Positions 1 to 8,769 of a stretch of 64,000 bases of DNA are shown here, piece after piece. A model generated the notes under the pieces. The model was not told the DNA's origin and made no database searches. It was given only the letters and a program-made list of their open reading frames with translations. Origin of the DNA: Flavihumibacter sp. UBA7668 (GTDB taxonomy: Bacteria; Bacteroidota; Bacteroidia; Chitinophagales; Chitinophagaceae); NCBI RefSeq assembly GCF_002483205.1, contig NZ_DLHM01000004.1, forward strand, positions 248,001-312,000. Direction: 5' to 3'. The position numbers were made by a program, and so were the translations under genes. Position 1 is the stretch's first letter, and every line of letters starts with the position of its first letter.

Positions 1-1193
1 AAATCACTATTTATGAACCAGGTTTGGAGAAACTCTTCCTACGGAATCTGAAAGAAGGCCGGCTTAGTTTTACAACCAGCCTGGCGGATGGAATAAAAGA
101 TGCTGCTATTATATTCCTTGCATTACCTACTCCTCCGGGTGCGGATGGAGCTGCAGACCTTCGTTTCGTGCTGGGTGTTTCCGAAGAAATTGGAAAGCTC
201 CTGACTGATTATAAAGTGTTGGTAGATAAAAGCACTGTGCCGGTAGGAACCGCTGACAAGGTCAGAGCTGCAGTTGCTAAAAATTATGCGGGTGAATTTG
301 ATGTGGTTTCCAACCCTGAATTCCTGCGGGAAGGGGTAGCGGTGGATGATTTTATGAAACCGGATCGGGTAGTTATAGGTGTTAGTTCTGATCGCGCCAG
401 AAAATTAATGGGAGATTTATATGCTCCTTTTGTAAGATCGGGTAATCCGGTTATTTATATGGATGAACGTTCAGCAGAGCTTACCAAATATGCGGCGAAT
501 TCATTCCTTGCTACCAAGATCTCTTTCATGAATGAAATCGCCCAACTCTGCGAGCGACTTGGAGCAGATGTGGATATGGTGCGCCTTGGAATCGGTAGTG
601 ACGACCGGATTGGAAAACGTTTTCTATTTCCTGGAATTGGTTATGGTGGAAGTTGTTTTCCGAAAGATGTTCAGGCACTGGTTCAATCTTCCTCTCAGGC
701 AGACTATGATTTTAAAATTCTCAATGCAGTAATGGATGTGAATGAAAAACAGAAAACACATCTCTTACCTAAAATCAGTCGCTATTTTGGGGGCAATCTC
801 AAAGGCAAACAGTTTGCCTTATGGGGACTGGCATTCAAGCCCAATACAGATGATATCAGGGAAGCACCGGCATTGTATATGATTGAATCGCTATTGGAGC
901 AGGGAGCATCCATCACGGCATTTGATCCGGAAGCTATCCGGAATGTCAAACAATTACTGGGTGATAAAATACGTTATGCAGAGAATCAATACGATGCCCT
1001 GCAGGATGCAGATGCTTTATTGATTGCCACCGAATGGAATGAGTTCAGAACGCCTGATTTCCTCAAAATGGTAACCCGCATGAAATCAAAAGTAATATTT
1101 GACGGCAGGAATTTATTTGATACCAAAGCAATTGCTGAACTTGGTTTTCATTATGAAAGCATAGGCCGTAAAACTGTTTCCAATTCAAAATAA
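1..1193 (+). CDS. ugd: UDP-glucose 6-dehydrogenase, 5' end outside window
   Basis: Oxidises UDP-glucose to UDP-glucuronate with NAD+ in the cytoplasm. The reading frame is open from base 3 (ITIYEPGLEKLF...), so the gene starts before the window and the first internal Met at 24 is not the start; the N-terminal Rossmann GxGYxG motif is missing here. Visible family marks are the VDKSTVPVGTAD and NPEFLREGVAVDDF stretches, the central dimer region, the catalytic-cysteine motif GYGGSCFPKD near base 640, and the C-terminal GLAFKPNTDDIREAP motif. It sits 7 bp upstream of a UDP-glucuronate decarboxylase-like gene, which would use its product. The family is clear; the exact substrate is inferred from motifs and context. 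Confidence 0.95.
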   Translation, partial: ITIYEPGLEKLFLRNLKEGRLSFTTSLADGIKDAAIIFLALPTPPGADGAADLRFVLGVSEEIGKLLTDYKVLVDKSTVPVGTADKVRAAVAKNYAGEFDVVSNPEFLREGVAVDDFMKPDRVVIGVSSDRARKLMGDLYAPFVRSGNPVIYMDERSAELTKYAANSFLATKISFMNEIAQLCERLGADVDMVRLGIGSDDRIGKRFLFPGIGYGGSCFPKDVQALVQSSSQADYDFKILNAVMDVNEKQKTHLLPKISRYFGGNLKGKQFALWGLAFKPNTDDIREAPALYMIESLLEQGASITAFDPEAIRNVKQLLGDKIRYAENQYDALQDADALLIATEWNEFRTPDFLKMVTRMKSKVIFDGRNLFDTKAIAELGFHYESIGRKTVSNSK

Positions 1194-1200
1194 ACCCTTC

Positions 1201-2184
1201 ATGCAAAAAAGAGTATTGATTACAGGTGCAGCAGGTTTTTTGGGTTCTCATCTCTGTGATCGTTTTATAAAAGAAGGTTTTCAGGTAGTTGGAATGGATA
1301 ACCTGATCACCGGTGATCTGAAGAATATTGAACATCTTTTCAAGCTGGAACAGTTTGAATTTTACCATCATGATGTAAGTAAATTCATTCATGTGCCGGG
1401 TAACCTGGATTATATTTTACATTTTGCTTCCCCTGCAAGCCCGATTGATTACCTGAAAATCCCTATTCAGACCCTTAAGGTGGGCGCCCTTGGTACCCAT
1501 AATTGCCTGGGTCTGGCAAAAGCCAAAGGAGCAAGGATTCTGGTTGCGTCAACCTCTGAAGTATACGGTGATCCGCTGGTTCATCCACAGACAGAAGAGT
1601 ATTGGGGCAATGTGAATCCGGTTGGACCAAGAGGTGTTTATGATGAAGCCAAACGTTTCATGGAATCCATCACGATGGCCTATCATACCTATCACCAGGT
1701 AGAAACAAGGATTATCCGCATATTCAATACCTATGGTCCGCGTATGCGCCTCAATGATGGTCGTGCATTACCTGCATTTATCGGCCAGGCTTTAAGAGGA
1801 GAGGACCTGACTGTATTTGGAGACGGATCTCAAACCAGGTCTTTCTGTTATGTGGATGATCTGATTGAAGGCATTTATCGCCTTCTTATGAGTGACTATG
1901 CAAATCCGGTCAATATTGGTAACCCGGATGAAATCACCCTGAAAGAATTCGCAGAAGAAATTATCAAGCTAACAGGAACCAGTCAGAAAATTGTTTACCG
2001 TCCGCTGCCAGCAGATGATCCCAGGCAACGCAAGCCGGATATTTCCAAAGCAAAAGAGATCCTTGGCTGGTCGCCACGTGTAAACAGATCAGAAGGAGTG
2101 AAAATTACATATGAGTACTTTAAATCACTTCCGCATGAAGAGTTGTTTAAACAACCCAAAGAATTTAAAATCGTAAATAAATGA
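1201..2184 (+). CDS. UDP-glucuronate decarboxylase (UDP-xylose synthase)-like SDR
   Basis: 327-residue extended short-chain dehydrogenase. The NAD-binding GxxGxxG motif is at residues 9-15 (GAAGFLG), the STSEVYGD segment at 117-124, and the Tyr-Lys pair at Y147/K151 (YDEAK). The NTYGPRM and RSFCYVDDLIEG segments are typical of UDP-xylose synthases, which convert UDP-glucuronate to UDP-xylose and CO2. The preceding gene makes UDP-glucuronate, which supports this assignment. The stop overlaps the next start by 4 bp (ATGA), so the genes are translationally coupled. A related epimerase is the main alternative. Confidence 0.9.
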   Translation: MQKRVLITGAAGFLGSHLCDRFIKEGFQVVGMDNLITGDLKNIEHLFKLEQFEFYHHDVSKFIHVPGNLDYILHFASPASPIDYLKIPIQTLKVGALGTHNCLGLAKAKGARILVASTSEVYGDPLVHPQTEEYWGNVNPVGPRGVYDEAKRFMESITMAYHTYHQVETRIIRIFNTYGPRMRLNDGRALPAFIGQALRGEDLTVFGDGSQTRSFCYVDDLIEGIYRLLMSDYANPVNIGNPDEITLKEFAEEIIKLTGTSQKIVYRPLPADDPRQRKPDISKAKEILGWSPRVNRSEGVKITYEYFKSLPHEELFKQPKEFKIVNK

Positions 2185-3467
2185 CTATTCACCAGGACCT
2201 GGTTGACAAAAAAGCCAAACTTGCCGTGATCGGCCTCGGTTATGTAGGCCTTCCGCTCGCTTTGGAATTTGCCAAAATATTGTCCGTAATCGGATTCGAT
2301 ATCAATGCACGAAGAGTGGATATGATGCGCAATAATATTGATCCGAGTAAGGAAGTAGGTCCGGATGAATTTAAGAACCGGGATATTATTTTTACAGATG
2401 ACCTGGAGTTGTTGAAAACAGCCCGATTTTTTATTGTAGCAGTACCAACGCCTGTTGATAAATACAATGTCCCTGATTTAAAACCCCTGATTGGTGCCTC
2501 TACCACAGTTGGTAAAGTGTTGAAGAGCGGCGATTATGTGGTGTATGAATCAACCACCTATCCTGGTTGCACAGAAGAAGATTGTTTACCAGTACTGGAA
2601 AAAATATCCGGACTGGAATTGGGGAAGGATTTTAAACTCGGTTATTCACCGGAGCGAATCAATCCGGGTGATAAGAAAAACACCCTTCGTACCGTAATTA
2701 AAGTAGCTTCTGGTAGTGATGCGGAAGCAGCTGAGGAAATAGCCCGAACCTATGAGTTGGTGGTGGATGCCGGTGTGCATCGCGCACCTTCCATAAAAGT
2801 AGCAGAGGCAAGTAAAATCGTTGAGAATACCCAACGCGATATGAACATCGCCCTGATGAATGAACTCTCCCTGATTTTTGATCGGATGGGTATCAATACC
2901 TATGATGTAATTGAAGCAGCAGGAACAAAATGGAATTTTCTGAAATTTCAACCCGGTCTGGTAGGCGGACATTGCATTGGTGTTGATCCCTATTACCTGA
3001 CCCATAAGGCTGCTTCTCTCGGGTATCAGTCAAGGGTAATTGCCGCGAGCCGATTTATCAATGATGATATGGCCAAATACCTGGCAAGAAAAATTATTAA
3101 ATATGTTCTTCGGAACTCTGACAATCCGCGTGTACTTGTAAAAGGAGTGACCTTTAAAGAGAATGTAAGCGATATCAGAAACTCAAAAATTGTAGATACG
3201 GTCGAAGAATTACTGGCATTTAATATTCATGTGGATGTAGAAGATCCTTATGCAGAAAGTGGAGAAGTAAAGGAAGAATATGGTCTGCAGTTAACCCGGC
3301 AGGACGGAAAAGAGTATGATGCCGTAATTATTACCGTACCGCATGATCAGTACAAAGGACACGATGATGCCTATTTTTCATCCATTACCCGTGAACATGG
3401 TGTGATTGTTGATTTAAAAGGTATTTATAAAAATAAGATCACCTCAAGAACCTATTGGAGTTTGTAA
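2181..3467 (+). CDS. Nucleotide sugar dehydrogenase (WbpA/TviB-type)
   Basis: 428-residue UDP-sugar dehydrogenase, distinct from the left-edge enzyme. The N-terminal Rossmann motif is GLGYVGLPLA (about residues 18-27), followed by VPTPVD and the STTYPGCTEE segment. The active-site cysteine lies in GLVGGHCIGVDPYYL, a form typical of WbpA/TviB/WecC enzymes that oxidise UDP-N-acetylhexosamines to uronic acids, and unlike the GGSCFPKD form of UDP-glucose dehydrogenases. The C-terminal GVTFKENVSDIRNSK motif is present. It overlaps the genes on both sides (4 bp and 1 bp), so it belongs to the same polycistron. The exact amino sugar cannot be read from sequence. Confidence 0.88.
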   Translation: MTIHQDLVDKKAKLAVIGLGYVGLPLALEFAKILSVIGFDINARRVDMMRNNIDPSKEVGPDEFKNRDIIFTDDLELLKTARFFIVAVPTPVDKYNVPDLKPLIGASTTVGKVLKSGDYVVYESTTYPGCTEEDCLPVLEKISGLELGKDFKLGYSPERINPGDKKNTLRTVIKVASGSDAEAAEEIARTYELVVDAGVHRAPSIKVAEASKIVENTQRDMNIALMNELSLIFDRMGINTYDVIEAAGTKWNFLKFQPGLVGGHCIGVDPYYLTHKAASLGYQSRVIAASRFINDDMAKYLARKIIKYVLRNSDNPRVLVKGVTFKENVSDIRNSKIVDTVEELLAFNIHVDVEDPYAESGEVKEEYGLQLTRQDGKEYDAVIITVPHDQYKGHDDAYFSSITREHGVIVDLKGIYKNKITSRTYWSL

Positions 3468-4528
3468 TGACAACATCAACTATTTTAATAACGGGCGGAG
3501 CCGGATTTATCGGATCACATGTAGTGCGGTTGTTTGTAAATAAGTACCCACAATACAGAATCGTAAATCTGGATGCGCTTACCTATGCAGGCAATCTGGA
3601 AAACCTGAAGGATATTGAAGCTGCACCTAATTACCAATTTGAAAAAGGTGATATTACCGATGAACCGGCGATGCAGGAACTTTTTGCCCGCTATGCTTTT
3701 GACGGTGTCATTCACCTGGCTGCTGAAAGTCATGTGGATCGCAGTATTTCGGATCCTTTACAGTTTGTAAAGACCAATGTGCTGGGTACAGCCAATTTAT
3801 TGAATGTGGCAAGAAAAGCCTGGGCCAATGCTTTTTCGGGAAAACGTTTTTATCATGTTTCTACAGATGAAGTCTATGGTTCATTGGGTGAAGAAGGATT
3901 TTTTACAGAAGAAACTGCCTATGATCCACGGTCACCCTATTCTGCTTCCAAAGCAGCGTCGGATCATTTTGTAATGGCCTATTACCATACGTATCATTTC
4001 CCCGTGGTAATGAGTAACTGTTCCAATAATTATGGGTCACACCATTTTCCGGAGAAATTGATTCCGTTGATGATTAATAATATCCTGAATAAAAAACCCC
4101 TTCCTGTTTATGGCAAGGGCGAAAATGTTCGGGACTGGCTATGGGTAGAAGATCATGCCAAAGCAATCGACCTTATTTTTCACAAAGGGAAAGAGGGGGA
4201 AAAGTACAATGTTGGCGGCTTTAATGAATGGAAGAATATTGATCTGGTGCACCTGCTTTGTTCTATCATGGATAAAAAATTAAACAGGAAAGAAGGCGAA
4301 TCGGCTGAGCTGATTACCTATGTAACGGATCGGCCCGGGCATGATTTACGCTATGCCATTGATGCCACCAAACTTAATAAAGAATTGGGATGGAAGCCAT
4401 CCCTCCAGTTTGAGGAAGGGTTGGAAAAAACGGTGGACTGGTACCTGAATAACAGTGAATGGGTGGAGCATGTTACCAGTGGCAATTACCAACAATATTA
4501 TCAAGAACAATACGAACAAAGATCCTGA
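3467..4528 (+). CDS. rmlB: dTDP-glucose 4,6-dehydratase
   Basis: 353-residue SDR enzyme that makes dTDP-4-keto-6-deoxyglucose, step 2 of dTDP-L-rhamnose synthesis. Residues 10-16 carry GGAGFIG. DALTYAGNLENL, HLAAESHVDRS, STDEVYGSLGE (catalytic Asp-Glu) and YSASKAASDH (Tyr-Lys) are all present, as is NCSNNYG. I chose ATG at 3467 over the TTG at 3455 because it overlaps the upstream stop as TAATG and gives the normal RmlB N-terminus. Its stop overlaps the rmlC start as TGATG. Confidence 0.96.
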   Translation: MTTSTILITGGAGFIGSHVVRLFVNKYPQYRIVNLDALTYAGNLENLKDIEAAPNYQFEKGDITDEPAMQELFARYAFDGVIHLAAESHVDRSISDPLQFVKTNVLGTANLLNVARKAWANAFSGKRFYHVSTDEVYGSLGEEGFFTEETAYDPRSPYSASKAASDHFVMAYYHTYHFPVVMSNCSNNYGSHHFPEKLIPLMINNILNKKPLPVYGKGENVRDWLWVEDHAKAIDLIFHKGKEGEKYNVGGFNEWKNIDLVHLLCSIMDKKLNRKEGESAELITYVTDRPGHDLRYAIDATKLNKELGWKPSLQFEEGLEKTVDWYLNNSEWVEHVTSGNYQQYYQEQYEQRS

Positions 4529-5088
4529 TGGCATTTACAGAAACCGGATTTCCCGGGTTGTTGATTTATGAGCCCAAGGTTTTTGGTGATCATAGGGGAT
4601 ATTTTTTTGAGTCCTACAATGCGGCTGTCTTTACAGCAGCCAATATTCATTATCAATTTATACAGGATAATCAGGCAAGATCCGGTTATGGTGTTGTAAG
4701 AGGATTGCACTATCAATTAGCACCTTTTGCTCAAACCAAACTGATCCGTGCTTTGGAAGGAACGATCCTTGATGTGGTGGTAGATTGCAGGAAAAACTCT
4801 CCAACTTTCGGAAAGGTATTCAGCATTGAACTGAGTGCTGAAAATAAAAAACAGTTGCTGGTGCCAAAGGGCTTTGCGCATGGTTATTCAGTATTGAGTG
4901 AAACAGCAGAAGTACTGTATAAATGTGATTCATTTTATAAAAAAGATGCGGAGGGTGGAGTACTCTACAGTGATCCGGCTTTGGCAATTGACTGGAAGGT
5001 TCCGGCGGATGCCATGTTAATATCCGATAAAGACAAAGTGCTCCCTGTTTTTTCCGCAATTAATCATGAATTTCAACTGGAATCATGA
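4528..5088 (+). CDS. rmlC: dTDP-4-dehydrorhamnose 3,5-epimerase
   Basis: 186-residue cupin enzyme that epimerises dTDP-4-keto-6-deoxyglucose at C3 and C5. Family segments are DHRGYFFESYN, NQARSGYGVVRGLHYQ (catalytic His), LDVVVDCRKNSPTFGK, and PKGFAHGYSVLSE followed by VLYKCDSFY. The start is ATG 4528, overlapping the rmlB stop by one base; a longer open frame runs upstream inside rmlB but gives no family sequence. The stop overlaps rmlD by 4 bp. Confidence 0.96.
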   Translation: MAFTETGFPGLLIYEPKVFGDHRGYFFESYNAAVFTAANIHYQFIQDNQARSGYGVVRGLHYQLAPFAQTKLIRALEGTILDVVVDCRKNSPTFGKVFSIELSAENKKQLLVPKGFAHGYSVLSETAEVLYKCDSFYKKDAEGGVLYSDPALAIDWKVPADAMLISDKDKVLPVFSAINHEFQLES

Positions 5089-5972
5089 AAAAAATTCTGG
5101 TAACCGGCGCCAATGGTCAGGTAGGGTCTGAATTGCAGGAATTATCCATTCTCTATCAGGATCGGTTTGAATTTGTTTTTACTGATCGCGATAGCTTTCC
5201 ACTGGATGATGAAGCAAAGATGGTATCGTTTTTTGCTGCTCATAAACCGGATTATTGTATTAACTGTGCAGCCTATACTGCTGTTGATAAAGCAGAAACA
5301 GAGCCGGAAAAATCCATGCAGATAAATGGAATTGCAGTAGGGGTGATTGCTGCTTTGTGCAATCAATATGGAACACAGCTTATTCATATTTCAACTGATT
5401 ATGTATTTGATGGAAGCAGTGCTCTTCCTTTAGGAGAAGATGCTCCGGTTAATCCCATCAACCAGTATGGCTTATCCAAATTGAAAGGAGAGGAGTTGGC
5501 AGTAAAGGAAGCTGCTTCTTCTATTATAATTCGCACTTCCTGGGTCTACTCTTCCTATGGCAATAATTTTGTAAAAACCATGATGCGCCTCATGTATGAG
5601 CGTACAGAATTAAAGGTGGTAAATGACCAGATAGGCGCACCTACCTATGCAGGTGATTTGGCAAAAGCAATTCTTCAGATAGTGGATCAAATAGAGGCTT
5701 CGGGTAATACAACTATTGCCAGTGGAATATACCACTACTGCAATGAAGGCAAAATCAGCTGGTACGATTTTGCCCTGGCTATCCGCGATAAAATTGGCAG
5801 TACCTGTAATGTGTTACCAATTCCTTCCTCCTCGTATCCAACTCCTGCTAAACGTCCGGCTTTTAGTTTGATGGCCACCGATAAAATTCAGCATGCATTT
5901 AATATTGCCATTTATCCCTGGAAAGAAAGCCTGGATACCTGTCTGCTGAAATTGCAGCAATACCTTGCTTAA
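5085..5972 (+). CDS. rmlD: dTDP-4-dehydrorhamnose reductase
   Basis: 295-residue SDR reductase for the last step of dTDP-L-rhamnose synthesis. It has VTGANGQVGSEL at the N-terminus, the NCAAYTAVDKAE and STDYVFDG segments, and the Tyr-Lys pair in NQYGLSKLKGE. RTSWVYSSYGNNFVKTM and the QIGAPTYAGDLA motif confirm RmlD. It is the last gene of the operon. rmlA, which makes dTDP-glucose, is not in this part of the window and may lie upstream or elsewhere. Confidence 0.95.
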   Translation: MKKILVTGANGQVGSELQELSILYQDRFEFVFTDRDSFPLDDEAKMVSFFAAHKPDYCINCAAYTAVDKAETEPEKSMQINGIAVGVIAALCNQYGTQLIHISTDYVFDGSSALPLGEDAPVNPINQYGLSKLKGEELAVKEAASSIIIRTSWVYSSYGNNFVKTMMRLMYERTELKVVNDQIGAPTYAGDLAKAILQIVDQIEASGNTTIASGIYHYCNEGKISWYDFALAIRDKIGSTCNVLPIPSSSYPTPAKRPAFSLMATDKIQHAFNIAIYPWKESLDTCLLKLQQYLA

Positions 5973-5979
5973 GTGTTAT

Positions 5980-6315
5980 TCAACGTTGAGATTTTGGTAA
6001 ACTCGCTCTAACTAATGCGTAGGAATTAGCGATCCATTCTTTAATTAGCCGATCCGGAATGGAATGATCCATCACCACCGTATTCCAATGTTTTTTATTC
6101 ATATGGTAACCGGGTTGAACGGCAGGATATCGCTCTCTTAATTCTATTGCTTCATCCGGATCACATTTTAAATTGATGCTTTCAAAAAGATCAAGATCCG
6201 TTAGCGCAAACAATTTCCCTTTTACTTTATACACCAGGGTTTCAGGGCCGAATGGAAACTCCTCTGTAACATCAGGAAAACTCAGGCAATATTGGCGGAA
6301 GGATTCGATGTTCAT
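5980..6315 (-). CDS. MmcQ/YjbR family protein
   Basis: About 111 residues, the usual size for the MmcQ/YjbR (CyaY-like fold) family. It has the N-terminal CLSFPDVTEEFPFGPETLVYK-type segment, then KLFALTDL, INLKCDPDEAIELRE, HMNKKHWNTV and a C-terminal SYALVRASLP. I chose the Met at 6313-6315 because the upstream extension is not family-like. Members are small cytoplasmic proteins sometimes annotated as DNA-binding; a firm function is not established. It is convergent with rmlD with only 7 bp between the stops. Confidence 0.85.
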   Translation of the reverse strand: MNIESFRQYCLSFPDVTEEFPFGPETLVYKVKGKLFALTDLDLFESINLKCDPDEAIELRERYPAVQPGYHMNKKHWNTVVMDHSIPDRLIKEWIANSYALVRASLPKSQR

Positions 6316-6391
6316 AGTGATAATAATAAAACTGACTTTGACGTTTAGGTACGGAAGTAACAAATTTTCTTCAAAATGACTAAATCTTACT

Positions 6392-6907
6392 ATGATAAAA
6401 CTAACAAGAATTTTTACACTGGCCCTTGTCCTGTTCACAATCGTATTTTCATCCTGTAAAAAGGAAGCAGCAACGGATTCTAAATATTACGTGAAATTTA
6501 AAAAGAATGGCACCTGGATTACCTGGTCATATGCACTTGGTGAGCTGGGGCCTGATCTCATTGATGATTCAAAAACCAATTTGGGAATTGTCGGTTATAC
6601 GGAAAATGGCAAAGGTCAGATTAATCTTTCCATCCAGGTAGATGGTCCGGTTTTAGGCACGGGTGTTTATAATAGCGATGACTATTTCATACCAATAATC
6701 TACGCAGAAAATGCACTTGAATCCGACCTTTACCTCATGGGTGATATAGACGGACGCGAAGAATCAAAGTATACAATTACCATCACTTCTATCACCGATG
6801 ATTCCATTAGTGGCCATTTCACTGGCAATTACCTGACAAAAAGTTTCGAAGAAAATGATGTCGTAGAAATCACGGAGGGTCAGTTTGTGGCGAAACGGGT
6901 AAGGTAA
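6392..6907 (+). CDS. Small secreted lipoprotein of unknown function
   Basis: 171 residues. The N-terminus is a lipoprotein signal (MIKLTR, hydrophobic core, FSSC) with the lipid-bearing Cys at residue 22, followed by KKEAATDS. The mature part is acidic and beta-rich (KFKKNGTWITW..., TITITSITDDSISGHFTGNY), which recalls small Bacteroidota lipoproteins with one beta-sandwich domain. I do not recognise a named family. It is divergent from the MmcQ-like gene and ends 40 bp before a terminator hairpin, so it is probably monocistronic. Confidence 0.75.
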   Translation: MIKLTRIFTLALVLFTIVFSSCKKEAATDSKYYVKFKKNGTWITWSYALGELGPDLIDDSKTNLGIVGYTENGKGQINLSIQVDGPVLGTGVYNSDDYFIPIIYAENALESDLYLMGDIDGREESKYTITITSITDDSISGHFTGNYLTKSFEENDVVEITEGQFVAKRVR

Positions 6908-6946
6908 TTAATATAAGGAAAATAGAGAAAGTCCAAAATAAAAAAA

Positions 6947-6977
6947 GGACGATCACCAACCAGCTGATCGTCCTTTT
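6947..6977 (+). terminator. Rho-independent terminator after the lipoprotein gene
   Basis: Stem GGACGATCA (6947-6955) pairs perfectly with TGATCGTCC (6965-6973) around a 9-base loop, followed by TTTT and preceded by an A-run, so it can work on both strands. It is 39 bp downstream of the lipoprotein stop. A near copy is at 7256-7287. Confidence 0.8.
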
Positions 6978-7255
6978 GCACCAAGTTTTAGTTGCCCTCT
7001 CTTTCTGTTTTAAATTCCTTCTCAGCCCGGCTTGGGCAGATGAGTTGCCTTTTATTAGTTTCTAACCGGAAATATAAGGAGAACAGTGGATGATTGCCCC
7101 AGCATCCCCGGACTTATCCCGGACTTGTACCGCACTTGTGCCTGACCTGCACCGGAGCCAGCAATCATATAACAGGATTTTTTCAGCAAAAATCGGCGAC
7201 CAGGTTTTTACTATAAAAATGGATAGGATGTCGGATAATCCTAAAAATAAAAAAA
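6978..7255. other. Intergenic region without a convincing gene
   Basis: Between the two look-alike terminators I see no credible coding sequence. A 61-codon frame starting at 7090 is low-complexity near its start (repeats of the type CCGGACTTGTACC), has no recognisable domain and runs into the second hairpin. The segment near 7025-7040 (GCCCGGCTTGGGC) could form a small hairpin. The pattern is compatible with a degraded gene or a small RNA, neither of which I can support. Confidence 0.4.
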
Positions 7256-7287
7256 GACGGTCAGCAACCTGCTGATCGTCTTTTTTT
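7256..7287 (-). terminator. Bidirectional terminator downstream of tRNA-Gln
   Basis: GACGGTCAGCA (7256-7266) pairs with TGCTGATCGTC (7270-7280) with one G-T pair and a 3-base loop. It is flanked by A-runs on the left and seven T on the right, so it can end transcripts on either strand. It lies directly 3' of the minus-strand tRNA-Gln and resembles the hairpin at 6947-6977. Confidence 0.8.
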
Positions 7288-7288
7288 G

Positions 7289-7359
7289 TTGGCCTACCTG
7301 GATTCGAACCAAGACAAACAGAACCAAAATCTGTCGTACTACCATTATACTATAGGCCA
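7289..7359 (-). tRNA. tRNA-Gln (anticodon TTG)
   Basis: 71-nt cloverleaf on the minus strand. The acceptor stem is TGGCCTA/TAGGCCA, the anticodon stem-loop CAGATTTTGGTTCTG has anticodon TTG, and the T-arm carries GGTTCGAATCC. The discriminator is A at 7289 and CCA is not encoded. Confidence 0.97.
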
Positions 7360-7467
7360 TCCTACCTCAATGGGAGTGCAAAAATAAAGGGTGTGGCCAT
7401 TTCTGCCAAAAAAAATTGAGAAAATCTGAATATGGCCTAAAATCACCTAATTCATTAATTTCCATAT

Positions 7468-8769
7468 ATGTTATCACCCAACCGCAGAAGCTTTCTGCAA
7501 ACCCTGTCAACTGCCGGTTTTGGTGCGCTCTTAGCCGGTACCGCCCTCCCTGCCTGGAGTCGCCAATTGGAACGTAGTCTGGCTGACTACAGCAGTTTTG
7601 ATGCTGACAAACTGGCCTCGGAAGAAGATTTCTGGTATAGCATTCAGCAGGCATATACGGTTTCTCCCTCTATAATTAACCTCAACAATGGCGGTGTTAG
7701 TCCCTCTCCCAGGGTAGTACAGGAAGCCATGAAACGATTCCAGGACCTGAGTAATGAAGGTCCCAGTTATTTTATGTGGCGGATTCTGGATCAGGGAAGA
7801 GAACCGCTAAGGGCAAATCTTGCCCGATTAGCAGGTTGCCATCCCGAGGAACTGGCCATCCAGCGCAATGCTTCTGAAGCTCTGGAGACAGTTATTTTCG
7901 GCCTTCCATTGAAAGCCGGCGATGAAGTGGTGCTATCTAAGCAGGATTACCCCAATATGATCAATGCCTGGAAACAACGGGAAAAAAGAGACGGCATCAA
8001 ACTGGTTTGGGTGAATCTTGAACTGCCATCAGAGGATACTGCTTACCTGATTCAACAATACTCCAGCGCATTTACAACAAAAACCCGGATCGTTCATATC
8101 ACCCATATCATCAACTGGAATGGACAGATTCTTCCGGTTCGGAAAATTGCAGATGCTGCACATGATAGGGGAATAGAAGTGCTGGTAGATGGTGCCCATA
8201 GTTTTGCGCATTTTCAATTTCAACTAAAGGAGCTTGGGGCTGATTATTTTGGAACAAGTTTACACAAATGGCTGAGTGCCTGTATTGGTACCGGTTTTCT
8301 CTTTGTCAAAAAAGAAAAGATCGAAAAGTTGTATCCGCTATTTGGTGCACCAGCCGGACAGGAAACCAATATTCGCAAATTTGAGAACCTGGGAACCCGT
8401 CCGTTTTTTATTGAACAGGCAATCGGAAAAGCCATCGAATTTCAGGAAATGATTGGCGCAGAGAGAAAAGAAAAACGCCTGCACTATCTTAAAAATTATT
8501 GGATGGAACAGGTGAAGGATCTGTCCGGGGTTGAAATCGGCACCTCCTTACAGCCTGGATTTGGCTGTGCTATTGGATTAGTAGGGGTCAAATATCGCAA
8601 GCCAGCAGACCTGGATCAATTCCTGTTCAATAAATTTAAAATTCATACAGTTGGAATTGAGTGGGAAAATATAAAAGGAGTGCGAATCACACCGCATGTA
8701 TATACCACAACAAAACAATTGGATCTTCTGGTAAAAGGAATCCGCGAATTTGTGAAGTCAGGAGTTTGA
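7468..8769 (+). CDS. Class V aminotransferase with Tat signal (isopenicillin-N-epimerase-like)
   Basis: 433-residue fold-type I PLP enzyme. Residues 5-31 form a twin-arginine signal (NRRSFLQT, hydrophobic core, AWS), so the folded, cofactor-loaded enzyme is probably exported. The catalytic domain includes INLNNGGVSPSP, the PLP-binding Asp at D241 (LVDGAHSFAH) and the Schiff-base Lys at K267 (TSLHKWL). Closest in type are class V enzymes annotated as isopenicillin N epimerase or cysteine desulfurase-like, but the substrate is not predictable. Its TGA and the stop of the convergent downstream gene form the palindrome TGATCA. Confidence 0.88.
   Translation: MLSPNRRSFLQTLSTAGFGALLAGTALPAWSRQLERSLADYSSFDADKLASEEDFWYSIQQAYTVSPSIINLNNGGVSPSPRVVQEAMKRFQDLSNEGPSYFMWRILDQGREPLRANLARLAGCHPEELAIQRNASEALETVIFGLPLKAGDEVVLSKQDYPNMINAWKQREKRDGIKLVWVNLELPSEDTAYLIQQYSSAFTTKTRIVHITHIINWNGQILPVRKIADAAHDRGIEVLVDGAHSFAHFQFQLKELGADYFGTSLHKWLSACIGTGFLFVKKEKIEKLYPLFGAPAGQETNIRKFENLGTRPFFIEQAIGKAIEFQEMIGAERKEKRLHYLKNYWMEQVKDLSGVEIGTSLQPGFGCAIGLVGVKYRKPADLDQFLFNKFKIHTVGIEWENIKGVRITPHVYTTTKQLDLLVKGIREFVKSGV

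Noticed and set aside
7090..7275. 61-codon open frame between the two terminators
   Set aside because: Low-complexity start, no domain, runs into the second terminator hairpin.
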